The notes: generated from the letters alone by a model not told the origin. Numbered from the stretch's first letter, positions 25,067-34,900 are shown. The stretch is DNA of 64,000 nt from DTYU01 sp040756575 (GCA_040756575.1 JBFLYP010000007.1:46862-110861), one strand, 5' to 3'. Numbers and translations are program-made.

Positions 25067-28000
25067 CTACAGACGCTGCCAGGTTACCCTTACATTCTTC
25101 GGACCGACCAGTTCCTGGAGAACCGAGATAACCGGGGAAGCCACGTCCACCCAGTAGCCTTCCGGCGCTTTGCGTACCACACTCTCTCCCGGATAGTAAA
25201 GGTAGACCGGGCAGTTTCCACGGTATCTGCCGAGAACCTCCTTGAGGCGCCCGACAAACTCCGGCCCGGCCTCCGGAAGACGCAAATAGAGCTCGGCCCC
25301 CTCGCCGTTTACCGCCGTGATCTCGTCGGCAACCAAACGCATTTTTTCCCCTTTTGCCTTCTTACCGCTGACAAGGATCACCCCTTCGGGCTTCAAGAGA
25401 CTTCGGCACTCCTGGTACAGCCGTGGGAAAACCACGACTTCTATCGTGCCGGTTAAATCTTCGAGTTGAAGAACCGCCATCTGCTCCCCTTTCCGGGTTC
25501 TAAGCCGTCTAACCGTTAGAACCAGACCGCCGGCCCGGAGAAGGGTATCCGGTTCAGCCTCGGGCAACTCGGCCGCCTGAACATTAGTATGCGCGCGTAA
25601 AATTTCACGGTACTGCGCTAAGGGATGTCCGGTAATATAAAGCCCCAAGAGATCCTTTTCCATTGACAGGAGGTCTTGCTGGGAGAACTCTTCGAGCGTC
25701 GGGTCGATTTTAATATGGTAATACCCGCCGTTAACAAAATCCCCAAAGAGGCTAAGTTGGCACGAATCCCTCTCCTTTACCCACCGCTGGGCAAGCTCGA
25801 GGCCCTCATCCAAAACAGCCAACAACTGCCTCCTTGAGTGACCAAGCGAAGCAAAGGCCCCGGCTCGTACCAGGCTTTCCAGCACACGGCGGTTGATCAC
25901 CCGGGGATTCATCCTTGAGCAGAAATCCCCGAAATCGCGGAACACACCACCCTCTTTCCGGGCAGCAATGATGGATTCGACCGCGCTTTCGCCGACATTC
26001 TTCACCGCTGACAGCCCGAACCGGATACCGTTCTGGACCACGGTAAAGTCACGGCCGCTCTCGTTAACATCCGGCGGCAGCACCTCAATCCCCAAGCGCC
26101 TGCATTCCTCAACATAGGCCGCTACCTTGTCGCTGTTGTCTTTAACGGAGGTAAGAAGCGCAGCCATATACTCCGCAGGGTAGTTTGCTTTTAGGTAAGC
26201 CGTCTCGTATGCAACCATAGCATACGCTGCAGAATGACTCTTATTAAAACCGTAGCCGGCAAAGTATTCCATCAGGTCGAAGATCTCGCCTGCAAGGTCG
26301 CCGCTGACACCGTTTGCCGCCGCACCCTCGATGAACCGTGTTCTGAGCCCAGCCAGTATTTCCGGCCTCTTTTTTCCCATAGCTCTTCGCAACAGATCGG
26401 CCTCCCCCAAGCTGAATCCGGCAAGGCTGCTCGCAATCTGCATGACCTGCTCCTGGTACAGGATCACGCCGTACGTTTCTCTAAGGATCGGCTCGAGCAA
26501 AGGGTGGGGATACACGACCTTCGTCTCTCCGTGTTTGCGCCGGATAAAGTCCTCTACCATCCCGCTTCCTAGGGGGCCCGGCCGGTAGAGTGCAACCAAA
26601 GCGATCAAATCCTCAAATACGCTCGGCTTTAGCTCTCGGAGGAGGCTTCGCATCCCGCCCGATTCAAGCTGGAAAACGCCGATCGTCTCACCGTTGCAAA
26701 GAAGTTTATAAGTGGCGGGATCGTTAAGCGGTACTCTGTCAGGGTCGATTTCAACGTTAAAGCGTTCCTTTACCAGTTTTAGCGTGTCTCCGATAACCGT
26801 TAGGGTACGCAAGCCAAGGAGGTCCATTTTAAGAAGGCCAAGGTCTTCAACCGCTTCCTTGGCAAATTGAGTAGCGACAGTACCGTCAGCAATGCGGTGC
26901 AACGGCAGAAAATTGGTCAACGGCTCTGGCGCAATCACGATTCCGGCAGCGTGTGTCGAGGCGTGTCGCGGAATCCCCTCCAGCCGCGCTGCTATGTCAA
27001 GCAGTCTCTTGACGGTGGGATCTTTTTCTGATAATTCGCGGAGGTCGGGGGCAGCCTCCAGGGCCTTCGCCACCGTCATTCCCGGTTCTCCCGGGACAAG
27101 GCGTGCAACCCTGTCGACGTCGCCGTAAGGTAGGCCAAGTGCTCGACCGACATCTCTAATGGCCGCCCTTGCCGCCAGCGTTCCGAAAGTGGCTATCTGT
27201 GCCACCCGGTCCGCCCCGTAGCGCTCAAAAACGTAATCTATTACTTTTCCCCGCAGCTCATAACAAAAATCCGTATCAATATCCGGGAGGGAAACACGCT
27301 CCGGATTCAAAAACCGCTCGAAAAGAAGCCCGTATCTTAGCGGGTCGATGCTGGTTATACCAAGACAGTATGCCACCAGGCTCCCGGCCGCCGAGCCCCG
27401 CCCCGGCCCAACCAGGATACCGTTTTCCCGAGCAAAACGGATCAAATCCCACACAATGAGAAAGTAAGAGGGATAGTCCATTTCCTCTATTACGCGCAGC
27501 TCAAATTCCAACCGGTCAACTTGTTTTTGGGTTGGCTCACCGTAACGTTCCTTCAGCCCGGTGTAGCATAACTCCCGGAGGTAACTTGCCGGCGAATGCC
27601 CCTGCGGGACCGGGTAGGCCGGGAGGTGATACTTGCCAAAGGTGAGCGCAACCCGGCAGCGTTCGGCGATTTCCAGTGTTCGCGCCAGGGCTTCGGGAAC
27701 ATCAGCGAAAATCGTTGCCATTTCATCCCCGGTCTTCAAGTACAACTGATTGCAGTGAAAACGCAATCTGTTGGGATTGTTTACCGTTTTACCGGTTTGG
27801 ATGCAGAGGAGAATATCCTGGATCGAGGCGTCCTCTTGGCTGACGTAATGCACGTCGTTGGTTGCCACAATAGGAATGCGGAGTTCCTGTGAAAGCCTGA
27901 CAAGATCCGGGTTGATGCGCCGCTGTTCTTCCAGACCGTGGTCCTGCAGTTCCAAAAAGAAGTTGTCCTGCCCGAAAATCTCCCGGTACGTTCCGGCAAT

Positions 28001-28468
28001 CTGCCGCGCCTTCTCAAACTCACCTTCCAGAAGACGCGCCGCCACCTCGCCAGCTGTGCAGCCGCTCAAAGCAATCAACCCGCTGCTTAAACGGCTGAGT
28101 AACAACTTATCCACCCGGGGCTTGTAGTAAAAACCCTCGGTGAAGCCCCGTGAAACAAGTTCCATCAGGTTCCGGTAACCGGTCTGGTTCTCCGCGAGGA
28201 GTACAAGGTGGTACAGGTTGTCGTCAACCCTCGGCGTGCGGTCCGCCATCGTCCTCGGTGCGACATAAACCTCACAGCCTAATAACGGTTTTATGCCTTC
28301 TGCTATGCAGGCCCGGTAAAAGTCAACTACACCGTACATCGCCCCGTGGTCTGTGACGGCAAGGGCTGGCATACCTAAATCCTTCGCCCGCCGCACCACC
28401 TCCTTGATTCTGGCGGCACCGTCGAGGAGGCTGTATTCGGTATGTACGTGCAGGTGTACGAAAGACAA
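25067..28468 (-). CDS. dnaE: DNA polymerase III alpha subunit
   Basis: This 1133-residue replicative polymerase has an N-terminal PHP domain (FVHLHVHTEYSLLDGAARI, ALAVTDHGAMYGVVDFY), polymerase motifs (GPGRGSAAGSLVAYCLGI; PDIDTDFCYELRG with catalytic aspartates near residue 400), the thumb/fingers motif RPGPLGSGMVEDFI, YQEQVMQIA, and a C-terminal OB-fold (VLTVRRLRTRKGEQMAVLQLEDLTGTIEVVVFP). No intein or proofreading exonuclease insertion is visible. The start is TTG at 28468 behind GGGGGG. It begins the run of genes leading through mtrB to the acc and glycolytic genes. Confidence 0.96.
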   Translation of the reverse strand: MSFVHLHVHTEYSLLDGAARIKEVVRRAKDLGMPALAVTDHGAMYGVVDFYRACIAEGIKPLLGCEVYVAPRTMADRTPRVDDNLYHLVLLAENQTGYRNLMELVSRGFTEGFYYKPRVDKLLLSRLSSGLIALSGCTAGEVAARLLEGEFEKARQIAGTYREIFGQDNFFLELQDHGLEEQRRINPDLVRLSQELRIPIVATNDVHYVSQEDASIQDILLCIQTGKTVNNPNRLRFHCNQLYLKTGDEMATIFADVPEALARTLEIAERCRVALTFGKYHLPAYPVPQGHSPASYLRELCYTGLKERYGEPTQKQVDRLEFELRVIEEMDYPSYFLIVWDLIRFARENGILVGPGRGSAAGSLVAYCLGITSIDPLRYGLLFERFLNPERVSLPDIDTDFCYELRGKVIDYVFERYGADRVAQIATFGTLAARAAIRDVGRALGLPYGDVDRVARLVPGEPGMTVAKALEAAPDLRELSEKDPTVKRLLDIAARLEGIPRHASTHAAGIVIAPEPLTNFLPLHRIADGTVATQFAKEAVEDLGLLKMDLLGLRTLTVIGDTLKLVKERFNVEIDPDRVPLNDPATYKLLCNGETIGVFQLESGGMRSLLRELKPSVFEDLIALVALYRPGPLGSGMVEDFIRRKHGETKVVYPHPLLEPILRETYGVILYQEQVMQIASSLAGFSLGEADLLRRAMGKKRPEILAGLRTRFIEGAAANGVSGDLAGEIFDLMEYFAGYGFNKSHSAAYAMVAYETAYLKANYPAEYMAALLTSVKDNSDKVAAYVEECRRLGIEVLPPDVNESGRDFTVVQNGIRFGLSAVKNVGESAVESIIAARKEGGVFRDFGDFCSRMNPRVINRRVLESLVRAGAFASLGHSRRQLLAVLDEGLELAQRWVKERDSCQLSLFGDFVNGGYYHIKIDPTLEEFSQQDLLSMEKDLLGLYITGHPLAQYREILRAHTNVQAAELPEAEPDTLLRAGGLVLTVRRLRTRKGEQMAVLQLEDLTGTIEVVVFPRLYQECRSLLKPEGVILVSGKKAKGEKMRLVADEITAVNGEGAELYLRLPEAGPEFVGRLKEVLGRYRGNCPVYLYYPGESVVRKAPEGYWVDVASPVISVLQELVGPKNVRVTWQRL

Positions 28469-28508
28469 GGCATCTATCCCCCCAGAAACGTTCGGCGTAC
28501 AATTCTAC

Positions 28509-28970
28509 TCATTTCAACCCTGGAAACCCCTGCTGCCGGAGTGCTTCGTACAGCACTATGGCGACCGCATTTGAAAGGTTGAGTGATCGAGCGCCCTCAG
28601 CCTTAGGAATGCGGATCAGCCTGTCCGGAAAAGCTTTTAATATACTATCCGGCAAACCCTGCGTTTCCTTACCAAAAACTAAAAATGAGTCCTGCGGGTA
28701 TTCCACCTCAGTATACCACCTGGTTGCTTTTGTGGTGCTGAAATAAAAGGGGAACCCCGCGTAGGCCCGGTACAGCTCATCAAAACTGTCATAGTAAAGT
28801 ACCTCGACCAAGTGCCAGTAGTCAAGCCCCGCACGTTTCAAGTGCTTGTCGTCCGTGGCGAAACCAAGAGGACGCACGAGATGCAGCCGTGTCCCCGTAG
28901 CCGCACAGGTGCGGGCGATGTTTCCCGTATTTGCCGGAATTTCAGGTTGTACGAGTACAACGTTCATCAT
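28509..28970 (-). CDS. trmL: tRNA (cytidine(34)-2'-O)-methyltransferase TrmL
   Basis: This SPOUT-class methyltransferase has about 153 residues. It opens NVVLVQPEIPANTGNIARTCAATG and carries LHLVRPLGF, LVFGKETQGLPDSIL and the trefoil-knot end RIPKAEGARSLNLSNAVAIVLYE. It methylates the wobble ribose of tRNA-Leu isoacceptors using S-adenosylmethionine. The frame opens at 28997, but the conserved N-terminus starts at the ATG pair at 28970/28967, overlapping the CoA-binding protein gene. A tRNA-Leu(CAG) gene is present elsewhere in the window. Confidence 0.93.
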   Translation of the reverse strand: MMNVVLVQPEIPANTGNIARTCAATGTRLHLVRPLGFATDDKHLKRAGLDYWHLVEVLYYDSFDELYRAYAGFPFYFSTTKATRWYTEVEYPQDSFLVFGKETQGLPDSILKAFPDRLIRIPKAEGARSLNLSNAVAIVLYEALRQQGFPGLK

Positions 28971-29385
28971 GGAACCCGAAGAGACGCCGGTGTTCAACCA
29001 TTATGCAGGTATTCATGACAAGAGTGACACCTGCGTCACGGCACAACGGTATTGCTTCTTCGTTCACTATCCCCAACTGGAGCCAGATCGCTCGCGGATG
29101 TAATCTGATTGCATCAATCACCACCGGTAGCACCTCGTCGCTGCGCCGGAATACGTTGACAACATCGATTCTGATTGGAATCTCGGCGAGTCCTCTGTAT
29201 ACCTTTTCACCCAAAATAAACTCTTCCCGGGGGTAAACGGGCACGATTCTGTAACCGTGCTGCTGAAGGTAAACTGCCACCTTGTGACTGTCACGGTGCG
29301 GCTTAGGGGAAAGACCTACCACTGCAACATTTTTACTTTTCTGCAGTATCTCTTTCAGCACCGCGTCGCTCGGATTCATAAACAA
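28942..29385 (-). CDS. CoA-binding domain protein (YccU-like)
   Basis: This 147-residue single-domain Rossmann protein has KNVAVVGLSPKPHRDSHKVAVYLQ, YRIVPVYPREEFILGEKVYRGLAEIP, VDVVNVFRRSDEVLPVV and AIWLQLGIVNEEA, ending in NTCIMVEHRRLFG. Members bind CoA and are of uncertain role. The TTG at 29385 lies 9 bases after GGGGGG; an in-frame ATG at 29379 is an alternative. It overlaps trmL and heads the leftward transcription unit. Confidence 0.9.
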   Translation of the reverse strand: MFMNPSDAVLKEILQKSKNVAVVGLSPKPHRDSHKVAVYLQQHGYRIVPVYPREEFILGEKVYRGLAEIPIRIDVVNVFRRSDEVLPVVIDAIRLHPRAIWLQLGIVNEEAIPLCRDAGVTLVMNTCIMVEHRRLFGFHDERCTRTT

Positions 29386-29656
29386 GAAGGGATACCCCCC
29401 GGCAGAGGCCGGCAGCCGAATAAATACGGACAGTTAACAGATGTTCCTTAGAAACGGCTCGTCCGAGACAATATTATAAAACCATTTCCACAGCAAACCA
29501 AGAATACCTTCTCCCCAAATGCCCGCCGGTCGCTGTTCTGTTTAGATCCTCCGTCAGGGCCGCCCCGGTTGCCCCCAAGGCACCCGGCGCGTTAACCCCG
29601 CGTAGACAAAGAAATCGTTACTCCGATTGGGCCTGTTATAAATTTAACACTGCGTG

Positions 29657-31618
29657 CTACGAAGCAAGTTCCTCCCAGCGCTCCAAATAATCACCGACCG
29701 CCTGCACGAAAGTGGCGTGTGACCACGTAAGCGGTGCAACCGAAAGCGCTTCCCCGGTGTACGGGTGAACCTGTTCCGCCATGACCCCCGTGGGCATGGC
29801 GTAGGTAACCGCCCAGTCGATAAGTTCGCGGGCCTCCTTCAGTTCCGCACGGCTTTTTGCCCGGGCGACATACCAGGCCGCCAGCCAGAGGGTGCAGATA
29901 AACCACGGGTTGCCGGGAACCCGTTCAATATCGTCGCTTCTCCGGAAATAGTAGTCGTTCGCATAACGGGCTACCCCGCCGATTGCAGTCTTCACCCATA
30001 AACCCTCACGGACAGCCTCCATCGTTTTAACCACCCGCTCGTCCGACGCGGGAAGGACCCCGAAACCCCAGACCGCCCAAAGGCTTGAGTCCAAAGTCAA
30101 ATCCAATCTAATCTCTCCTCCGGCCAGGGGGTAAAACCCCCGGATGAACCGACCGGCCTCCTCGCTGTAAAGCTCCTTAACGATTCCGGCCTTGACTTCG
30201 TTTCCCGTGTTCTCCCACAAGCGGGCAAGCCTTTCATCCCCCAGGAGCGCAGCGCACTTTGATGCCGCGCTGAGACCCGCAAAAACCGCGCTGGCGGTAA
30301 AAGTAAATACACCGGTGCGCTCTTCCCAGAGATCGTAGCTCGTCAGCGGCAAGCCGGTGACAGGGTCTCGGTAATCAGCCATAAACTCTGCACCCGGTTT
30401 TACCATAACGGGGTACAGTTCTGCGATCACGGAGAAATCCTTATAACGCTCGTAATGTTTCCAGAGCGCCCACAGAACAAGTGCCGTTTCGTCTTCTTGA
30501 ATAGGAAGCTGAAATTCGCCGTTTCGCACCCAGGAATGCCAGCTCGATCCAACAGAACCGTCGGGATTGTACTTATGCCAGTGGTAACCGCCTTCCGTCA
30601 GCGTGCGCGCGGCAAAGCGGAAAAAGGGGAGAGTCAGTTCGGGGTATCCGGCCCGGTCCAGGGCATACGATACAAGCGCCCCGTCCCGCGGCCATACATA
30701 AGAATAGTGATCCCTGTTGGTAAGTAAGATATCACTGTCGTTGGCAGCCAGTATAGCACCCCGCTTATCGATCTGCGTGCGCAAAATTAAAAGACTTCGC
30801 CGGTACAACCGGGCCACCTCATCCGACAAATCGGCAAACGCGCAACTTGCTTTGTTCACCCAATTAAACCAGTATACAGAGGTTCTGTTTATTAATTCGT
30901 CCGGTCCTTCACTTAAAACAAACGCATTCTTTTCCCTGATATCCCTGAAGTTCTCCCCGGCAGCTATCCAGAAATAAAGAGTCTCCTTTTCCCGCGGCTG
31001 CACCCGCGCTTCAAACCCGACCGTACTATCTACTGCCCCTTGATCCGCAGGGTTGCTGAAAAGAACCCCGTCTTCGGCGTCTGCCCGACTGTCCTCCAAA
31101 CCGGGGAGGCGTTTCTTGATGCTGAACTGCTGAATGCCCCGGCGTCCAAAACGACCGTTCAAGAGAAAGTAATAATTTCGCTTATAATGGATAAGCGCCT
31201 GGGTAACCGGGTCGTATAACGCTGTATCTCCCACATCGAAACCGCCTATGTTAAAATTATGATAAAAGAAAACCCTAAACTCCCGGGCTTCATCCCTTTC
31301 GTTTGATACCTCCGCTTTTCTCAAGAGTATATTCTCCTGGTAATCAACCACATCCGTAAACCTTACCTCTACACCCATAGATGCGTTCCGGGCCATCGTA
31401 ACAGCAGTAAGAGTGTCTTCTCGATAGCTTAGTACAACGTCCCATCCGTCCCCGCCAACCCAAGAGAAAGAACCGCCGATCCAGAATCCGACCTCAACTA
31501 CGCCGTTTGCAAGGTGGTTTTCCATCCCCACGTAAGGATAGTACAAGTCTCTGATACGGTATGGCCGTTCAAAATTGACCAGCATCGTGCCGTTTCCCAA
31601 CACTATTTCCCGGGGCAT
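29657..31618 (-). CDS. GH15 glucoamylase-like glycoside hydrolase
   Basis: This 653-residue protein has an N-terminal beta-sandwich (IVLGNGTMLVNFERPYRIRDLYYPYVG) and a C-terminal (alpha/alpha)6 barrel of the glucoamylase family. Visible are NRDHYSYVWPRDGALVSYALDRAGYP, FQLPIQEDETALVLWALW, YDLWEERTGVFTFT and a late LAPLTWSHATF-like segment. The catalytic acid is expected in the EERTG region. It releases glucose from the non-reducing ends of alpha-glucans or related oligosaccharides, and lacks a signal peptide, so it likely works on intracellular polymer. The ATG at 31618 follows GGGAGGTGG, so the upstream codon at 31648 is not used. It is divergent from the DUF4912 and GH57 genes, forming an alpha-glucan locus. 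Confidence 0.88.
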   Translation of the reverse strand: MPREIVLGNGTMLVNFERPYRIRDLYYPYVGMENHLANGVVEVGFWIGGSFSWVGGDGWDVVLSYREDTLTAVTMARNASMGVEVRFTDVVDYQENILLRKAEVSNERDEAREFRVFFYHNFNIGGFDVGDTALYDPVTQALIHYKRNYYFLLNGRFGRRGIQQFSIKKRLPGLEDSRADAEDGVLFSNPADQGAVDSTVGFEARVQPREKETLYFWIAAGENFRDIREKNAFVLSEGPDELINRTSVYWFNWVNKASCAFADLSDEVARLYRRSLLILRTQIDKRGAILAANDSDILLTNRDHYSYVWPRDGALVSYALDRAGYPELTLPFFRFAARTLTEGGYHWHKYNPDGSVGSSWHSWVRNGEFQLPIQEDETALVLWALWKHYERYKDFSVIAELYPVMVKPGAEFMADYRDPVTGLPLTSYDLWEERTGVFTFTASAVFAGLSAASKCAALLGDERLARLWENTGNEVKAGIVKELYSEEAGRFIRGFYPLAGGEIRLDLTLDSSLWAVWGFGVLPASDERVVKTMEAVREGLWVKTAIGGVARYANDYYFRRSDDIERVPGNPWFICTLWLAAWYVARAKSRAELKEARELIDWAVTYAMPTGVMAEQVHPYTGEALSVAPLTWSHATFVQAVGDYLERWEELAS

Positions 31619-31648
31619 GCCTTTCCACCTCCCAGCGCGGCGGTACAA

Positions 31649-31983
31649 GATACCGGTTGCCGCCGTCGGCAGTTAGTAAACGGGTTTACTCTAAACAAAA
31701 AGATGCGTTTCGTTGGCATCTTTATCCGCCGGGAACTGTCTCTGCTTTAGTGAGAGACTTTAATTTAGAGGTAAGCAAAAAAAATCCTACGTCAAATTTT
31801 TGATGAGTAAGATAACCGAGTTTGGTTCCAACGGAACAAAGTTTTAACTTTTATAAACGTGAAAAGCGACGGCAATAATAAAAAAAGCCTTCAACTTGAA
31901 TTATGTTACGAATGCATGATGTCTATGATACTTCGCAGGCAGAAAAATCAACGCCGCAAGTGGCTTACTGAGGGGGTTTTTCA
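31649..31983. promoter_or_regulatory. AT-rich divergent intergenic region
   Basis: This gap separates the divergent GH15 and DUF4912/GH57 genes and must contain promoters for both. It is markedly AT-rich compared with its neighbours and contains a small palindrome, GTTCC-AAC-GGAAC, near 31826-31838, a possible operator. I could not assign a well-spaced -35/-10 pair. No gene is seen. Confidence 0.4.
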
Positions 31984-32760
31984 ATGGTAACTGTTGCCTG
32001 GTTGCTCGGTCTTATTCTCCTGGCCATAGTCACGGCTGTTTTTTTGTGGTTAATACGCCGTTCTCCAAGAAAACCAGGAAATATTGTAGAAATCCCCCAA
32101 AAGGTAGCAGATACTGAGTTCGCCGGGGAAATCAGTCCTGCAATTCCCATCCAGCCGGCACCGTCAGGAGAACAGGCACCGGAGATGCCGGAGCTGCCGC
32201 ACCGTTATCAAGAGGACCGGCTCGTGCTGTTGGCCCGTGATCCATACTGGCTATTCGCTTATTGGGAAGTCAGCGCCACCAAACAGGAAGAGTTTACCTT
32301 CCGGTTCGGGCCTGAGGCATGGCACTCCTCACGCAGCGTCTTGCGGCTGTATGACGTGACCGGGGTGGAGTTTCAAGGGAATAATGCCAATACCTATGTC
32401 GACATCCCTATCAACGACGAAAGCGAAAGCTGGTACATCGAAGCCGGCCAGCCCAACCGGACCTTTTGTGTCGACCTGGGCAAGGTTTTGCCCACGGGCG
32501 AGTTTATAACCATCCTTCGGTCAAACCTCGCCCACACACCGAGTGCCGGTCTTTCTGAACGCTGCGACGAAGAGTGGATGTGGCTCGAAGGGGTTTACCG
32601 GTCACTTTTCCGGCACGAGTTTGGTATAAGTTCGCCGCTTCTGCTTGAGGAAATCTCAGCACGGATGGGTAAAGAATTTATACCAATAGGCATTGCCTCA
32701 CCGGTTGGCATCGCCTCCCCGGTCAAACTGCCGCCTGAACCGGGACCCGGCGGCCGGTGA
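31984..32760 (+). CDS. Membrane-anchored DUF4912 protein
   Basis: This 258-residue protein has one N-terminal membrane helix (VAWLLGLILLAIVTAVFLW), a proline-rich linker, and then a DUF4912 domain from about residue 70 (DRLVLLARDPYWLFAYWEVSA, LRLYDVTGVEF, WYIEAGQPNRTFCVDLG). DUF4912 genes commonly sit next to GH57 enzymes and the domain looks carbohydrate-binding-like, so it may tether the branching enzyme or its glucan; that is inference. The tail has an 18-bp in-frame tandem duplication (IGIASP-VGIASP). The ATG follows GAGGGGG at 7 bases. It forms an operon with the GH57 gene, 52 bases downstream. Confidence 0.82.
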   Translation: MVTVAWLLGLILLAIVTAVFLWLIRRSPRKPGNIVEIPQKVADTEFAGEISPAIPIQPAPSGEQAPEMPELPHRYQEDRLVLLARDPYWLFAYWEVSATKQEEFTFRFGPEAWHSSRSVLRLYDVTGVEFQGNNANTYVDIPINDESESWYIEAGQPNRTFCVDLGKVLPTGEFITILRSNLAHTPSAGLSERCDEEWMWLEGVYRSLFRHEFGISSPLLLEEISARMGKEFIPIGIASPVGIASPVKLPPEPGPGGR

Positions 32761-32812
32761 TCGAAAAGAACAGCATTGATTGCCGGGCAAAAAGTATTTT
32801 GGAGGATCTCTG

Positions 32813-34393
32813 ATGGCCAAGGGTTATCTTGCGCTGGTCTTGCATGCTCACTTGCCTTTCGTCAGGCACCCCGAATACGGTTACTCCCTGGAGGAGAAAT
32901 GGCTCTACGAAGCCATAACCGAATGCTACATTCCGCTGATCTGGATATTCGAGCAATTACTTCGGGACGGAGTTAGATTCAGGTTGACATTGTCGCTTTC
33001 CCCCACCCTTTTAACAATGCTAAACGACGGTTTCCTAAGGCAGCGTTACCTGAACCACCTGAACAAGCTCATAGAGTTAGGCGAGAAAGAGCTACAGCGT
33101 ACGGCGCATACCCCGTTTTTTACCCCGGCACAAATGTACCGGGACCGGTTTCGCCGGGTTCGTGATACTTTCAACGCTTACGGCGGAAACATAACTACTG
33201 CCTTTAAAAACTTCGAAAAAGCCGGGTGCCTCGAAGTAATAACATGCGCAGCAACACACGGCTACCTGCCTCTTTTATATCTTAATCCGGCTGCGGTAAG
33301 GGCCCAGATTGAGATTGCTGTGAACCTTTACCGGAGATATTTCGGGCATAATCCGGCCGGTTTCTGGTTGCCTGAATGCGCTTATGCCCCTGGAATCGAC
33401 CGGTTCCTGAAAAAACAAGGCATCCGGTACTTTTTCCTGGATACCCACGGTGTGCTTTTCGGCTCGCACAGACCCAGGTTCGGTATTTTTGCACCCGTGT
33501 TTTGTCCTACCGGTGTTGCCGCCTTCGGCCGGGATGTTGAATCCTCAAAACAGGTTTGGAGCGCGAGAGAAGGGTACCCCGGAGACTTTGACTATCGTGA
33601 ATACTACCGGGATATTGGTTTCGACCTGGATTTTGATTACATCCGGGAGTATATCCACCCGGACGGGATTAGGGTCCATACCGGTTTCAAATACTACCGC
33701 ATCACCGGGAAAACAAACCATAAAGAGCCTTATGTCCCCGAATGGGCTACAAATAAAGCGGCCATTCACGCAGGAAATTTCATGTTTAACCGGGAGCACC
33801 AGATCCGTTACCTGTGCCGGTACATGGACAGGCCGCCGCTCATCGTGGCTCCGTATGACGCCGAGCTTTTCGGGCACTGGTGGTTCGAGGGGCCCCAATG
33901 GCTGGAGTTTCTCATCAGAAAAATTGTCTTTGACCAGGACATCATCGAACTCATCACACCCTCTGATTACTTAAGGCTTTTCCCCTGCAACCAGGTGCTC
34001 ACGCCTTGTGCCTCCAGTTGGGGCAACAAAGGTTACCACGAGGTCTGGATGTGTGGGGCTAATGACTGGATTTACCGGCACCTGCACTGGGCCGCTGACC
34101 GGATGGTGGACCTTGCGCGGCGTTTTCCCGAGAGTTCCGGGATGCTCCAGCGGGCACTGAACCAAGCAGCACGAGAGCTGCTTCTCGCCCAGGCCAGTGA
34201 CTGGCCCTTCATCATGGCCACCGGAACGATGGTTGAGTACGCAGTGCGCCGCTTCAAGACGCATATGCGCAATTTTATCGGAATCTACCGTCAGATTACA
34301 GAAAACCGGCTTGAGGACGGTTGGATCGAAGAGATGGAGAACAGGCACAATATTTTTCCGGAAATTGACTACCGGATATACGCGCAAGGATGA
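32813..34393 (+). CDS. GH57 1,4-alpha-glucan branching enzyme
   Basis: This 526-residue protein opens with GYLALVLHAHLPFVRHPEY, the GH57 N-terminus. The nucleophile is the glutamate in FWLPECAYAPG (residue 188) and the acid/base the aspartate in APYDAELFGHWWFEGP (residue 349). The DUF1957-type C-terminal helical domain follows (SSWGNKGYHEVWM, ARELLLAQASDWPFIM). Family members create alpha-1,6 branches in glycogen-like polymers. The ATG at 32813 has GGAGG 7 bases upstream; the frame opens at 32780 without support. The DUF4912 partner is just upstream and the GH15 gene is divergent. Confidence 0.92.
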   Translation: MAKGYLALVLHAHLPFVRHPEYGYSLEEKWLYEAITECYIPLIWIFEQLLRDGVRFRLTLSLSPTLLTMLNDGFLRQRYLNHLNKLIELGEKELQRTAHTPFFTPAQMYRDRFRRVRDTFNAYGGNITTAFKNFEKAGCLEVITCAATHGYLPLLYLNPAAVRAQIEIAVNLYRRYFGHNPAGFWLPECAYAPGIDRFLKKQGIRYFFLDTHGVLFGSHRPRFGIFAPVFCPTGVAAFGRDVESSKQVWSAREGYPGDFDYREYYRDIGFDLDFDYIREYIHPDGIRVHTGFKYYRITGKTNHKEPYVPEWATNKAAIHAGNFMFNREHQIRYLCRYMDRPPLIVAPYDAELFGHWWFEGPQWLEFLIRKIVFDQDIIELITPSDYLRLFPCNQVLTPCASSWGNKGYHEVWMCGANDWIYRHLHWAADRMVDLARRFPESSGMLQRALNQAARELLLAQASDWPFIMATGTMVEYAVRRFKTHMRNFIGIYRQITENRLEDGWIEEMENRHNIFPEIDYRIYAQG

Positions 34394-34528
34394 TATTGTC
34401 AGGCACTGTTGTAAGAGTCTGCCGCATTTCATGCAGACAATAACTGGCGTAAATGGTAATTGATACCTTCGATACTGGCCAATTAGCTCGCCCCTGCAAG
34501 TCAGGTTCTACCGTGTTTTCGCCGCAAT

Positions 34529-34900
34529 CTAATTTCCTCTTCTGCCGAGATCCGCGCGCAAGGAGGCAGCATCTCCGAGGTAAATGTGCTTTAACTCTTG
34601 CTGGGACTTTTCTGTATTGACGTGAACGAGAACCCTGATTACCTTCGCCATCGCCCCCGGTACATCAATCTCACGGGCACACATAAGCGGAACACAATGC
34701 CACCCAAGCTCGCGAGCAGCCAGGGCCGGAAACTGGGCGTTGAGATCGGGAGTCAGGGTAAAGAAAATGCTGGCAATGTCGCCGGTATTAATCCCATTTT
34801 CTTCTACTATCGCCAACAGCAGTTTTTTTGTAGCGCTCATAATCTCTTCGGCCGTGTTTCTTTCCACGGTTACAGCGCCTCTTATTCCGTAAACCCGAAT
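34529..34900 (-). CDS. aroH: Chorismate mutase AroH, apparent ATT start
   Basis: This AroH-class chorismate mutase (chorismate to prephenate) has about 123 residues. It carries GAVTVERNTAEEIMSATKKLL, FFTLTPDLNAQFPA, CAREIDVPGAM and the IRVLVHVNT...HIYLGDAASLRADL end, including the catalytic Cys, Glu and second Arg. The first standard start (GTG, 34867) would remove the catalytic Arg equivalent to Bacillus Arg7, which lies in GIRGAV upstream. That segment is in frame and is preceded, two codons before an ATT at 34900, by a TAA stop. Starting at ATT places the Arg exactly at residue 7. GGGAG lies 10 bases upstream. Confidence 0.85.
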   Translation of the reverse strand: MRVYGIRGAVTVERNTAEEIMSATKKLLLAIVEENGINTGDIASIFFTLTPDLNAQFPALAARELGWHCVPLMCAREIDVPGAMAKVIRVLVHVNTEKSQQELKHIYLGDAASLRADLGRRGN

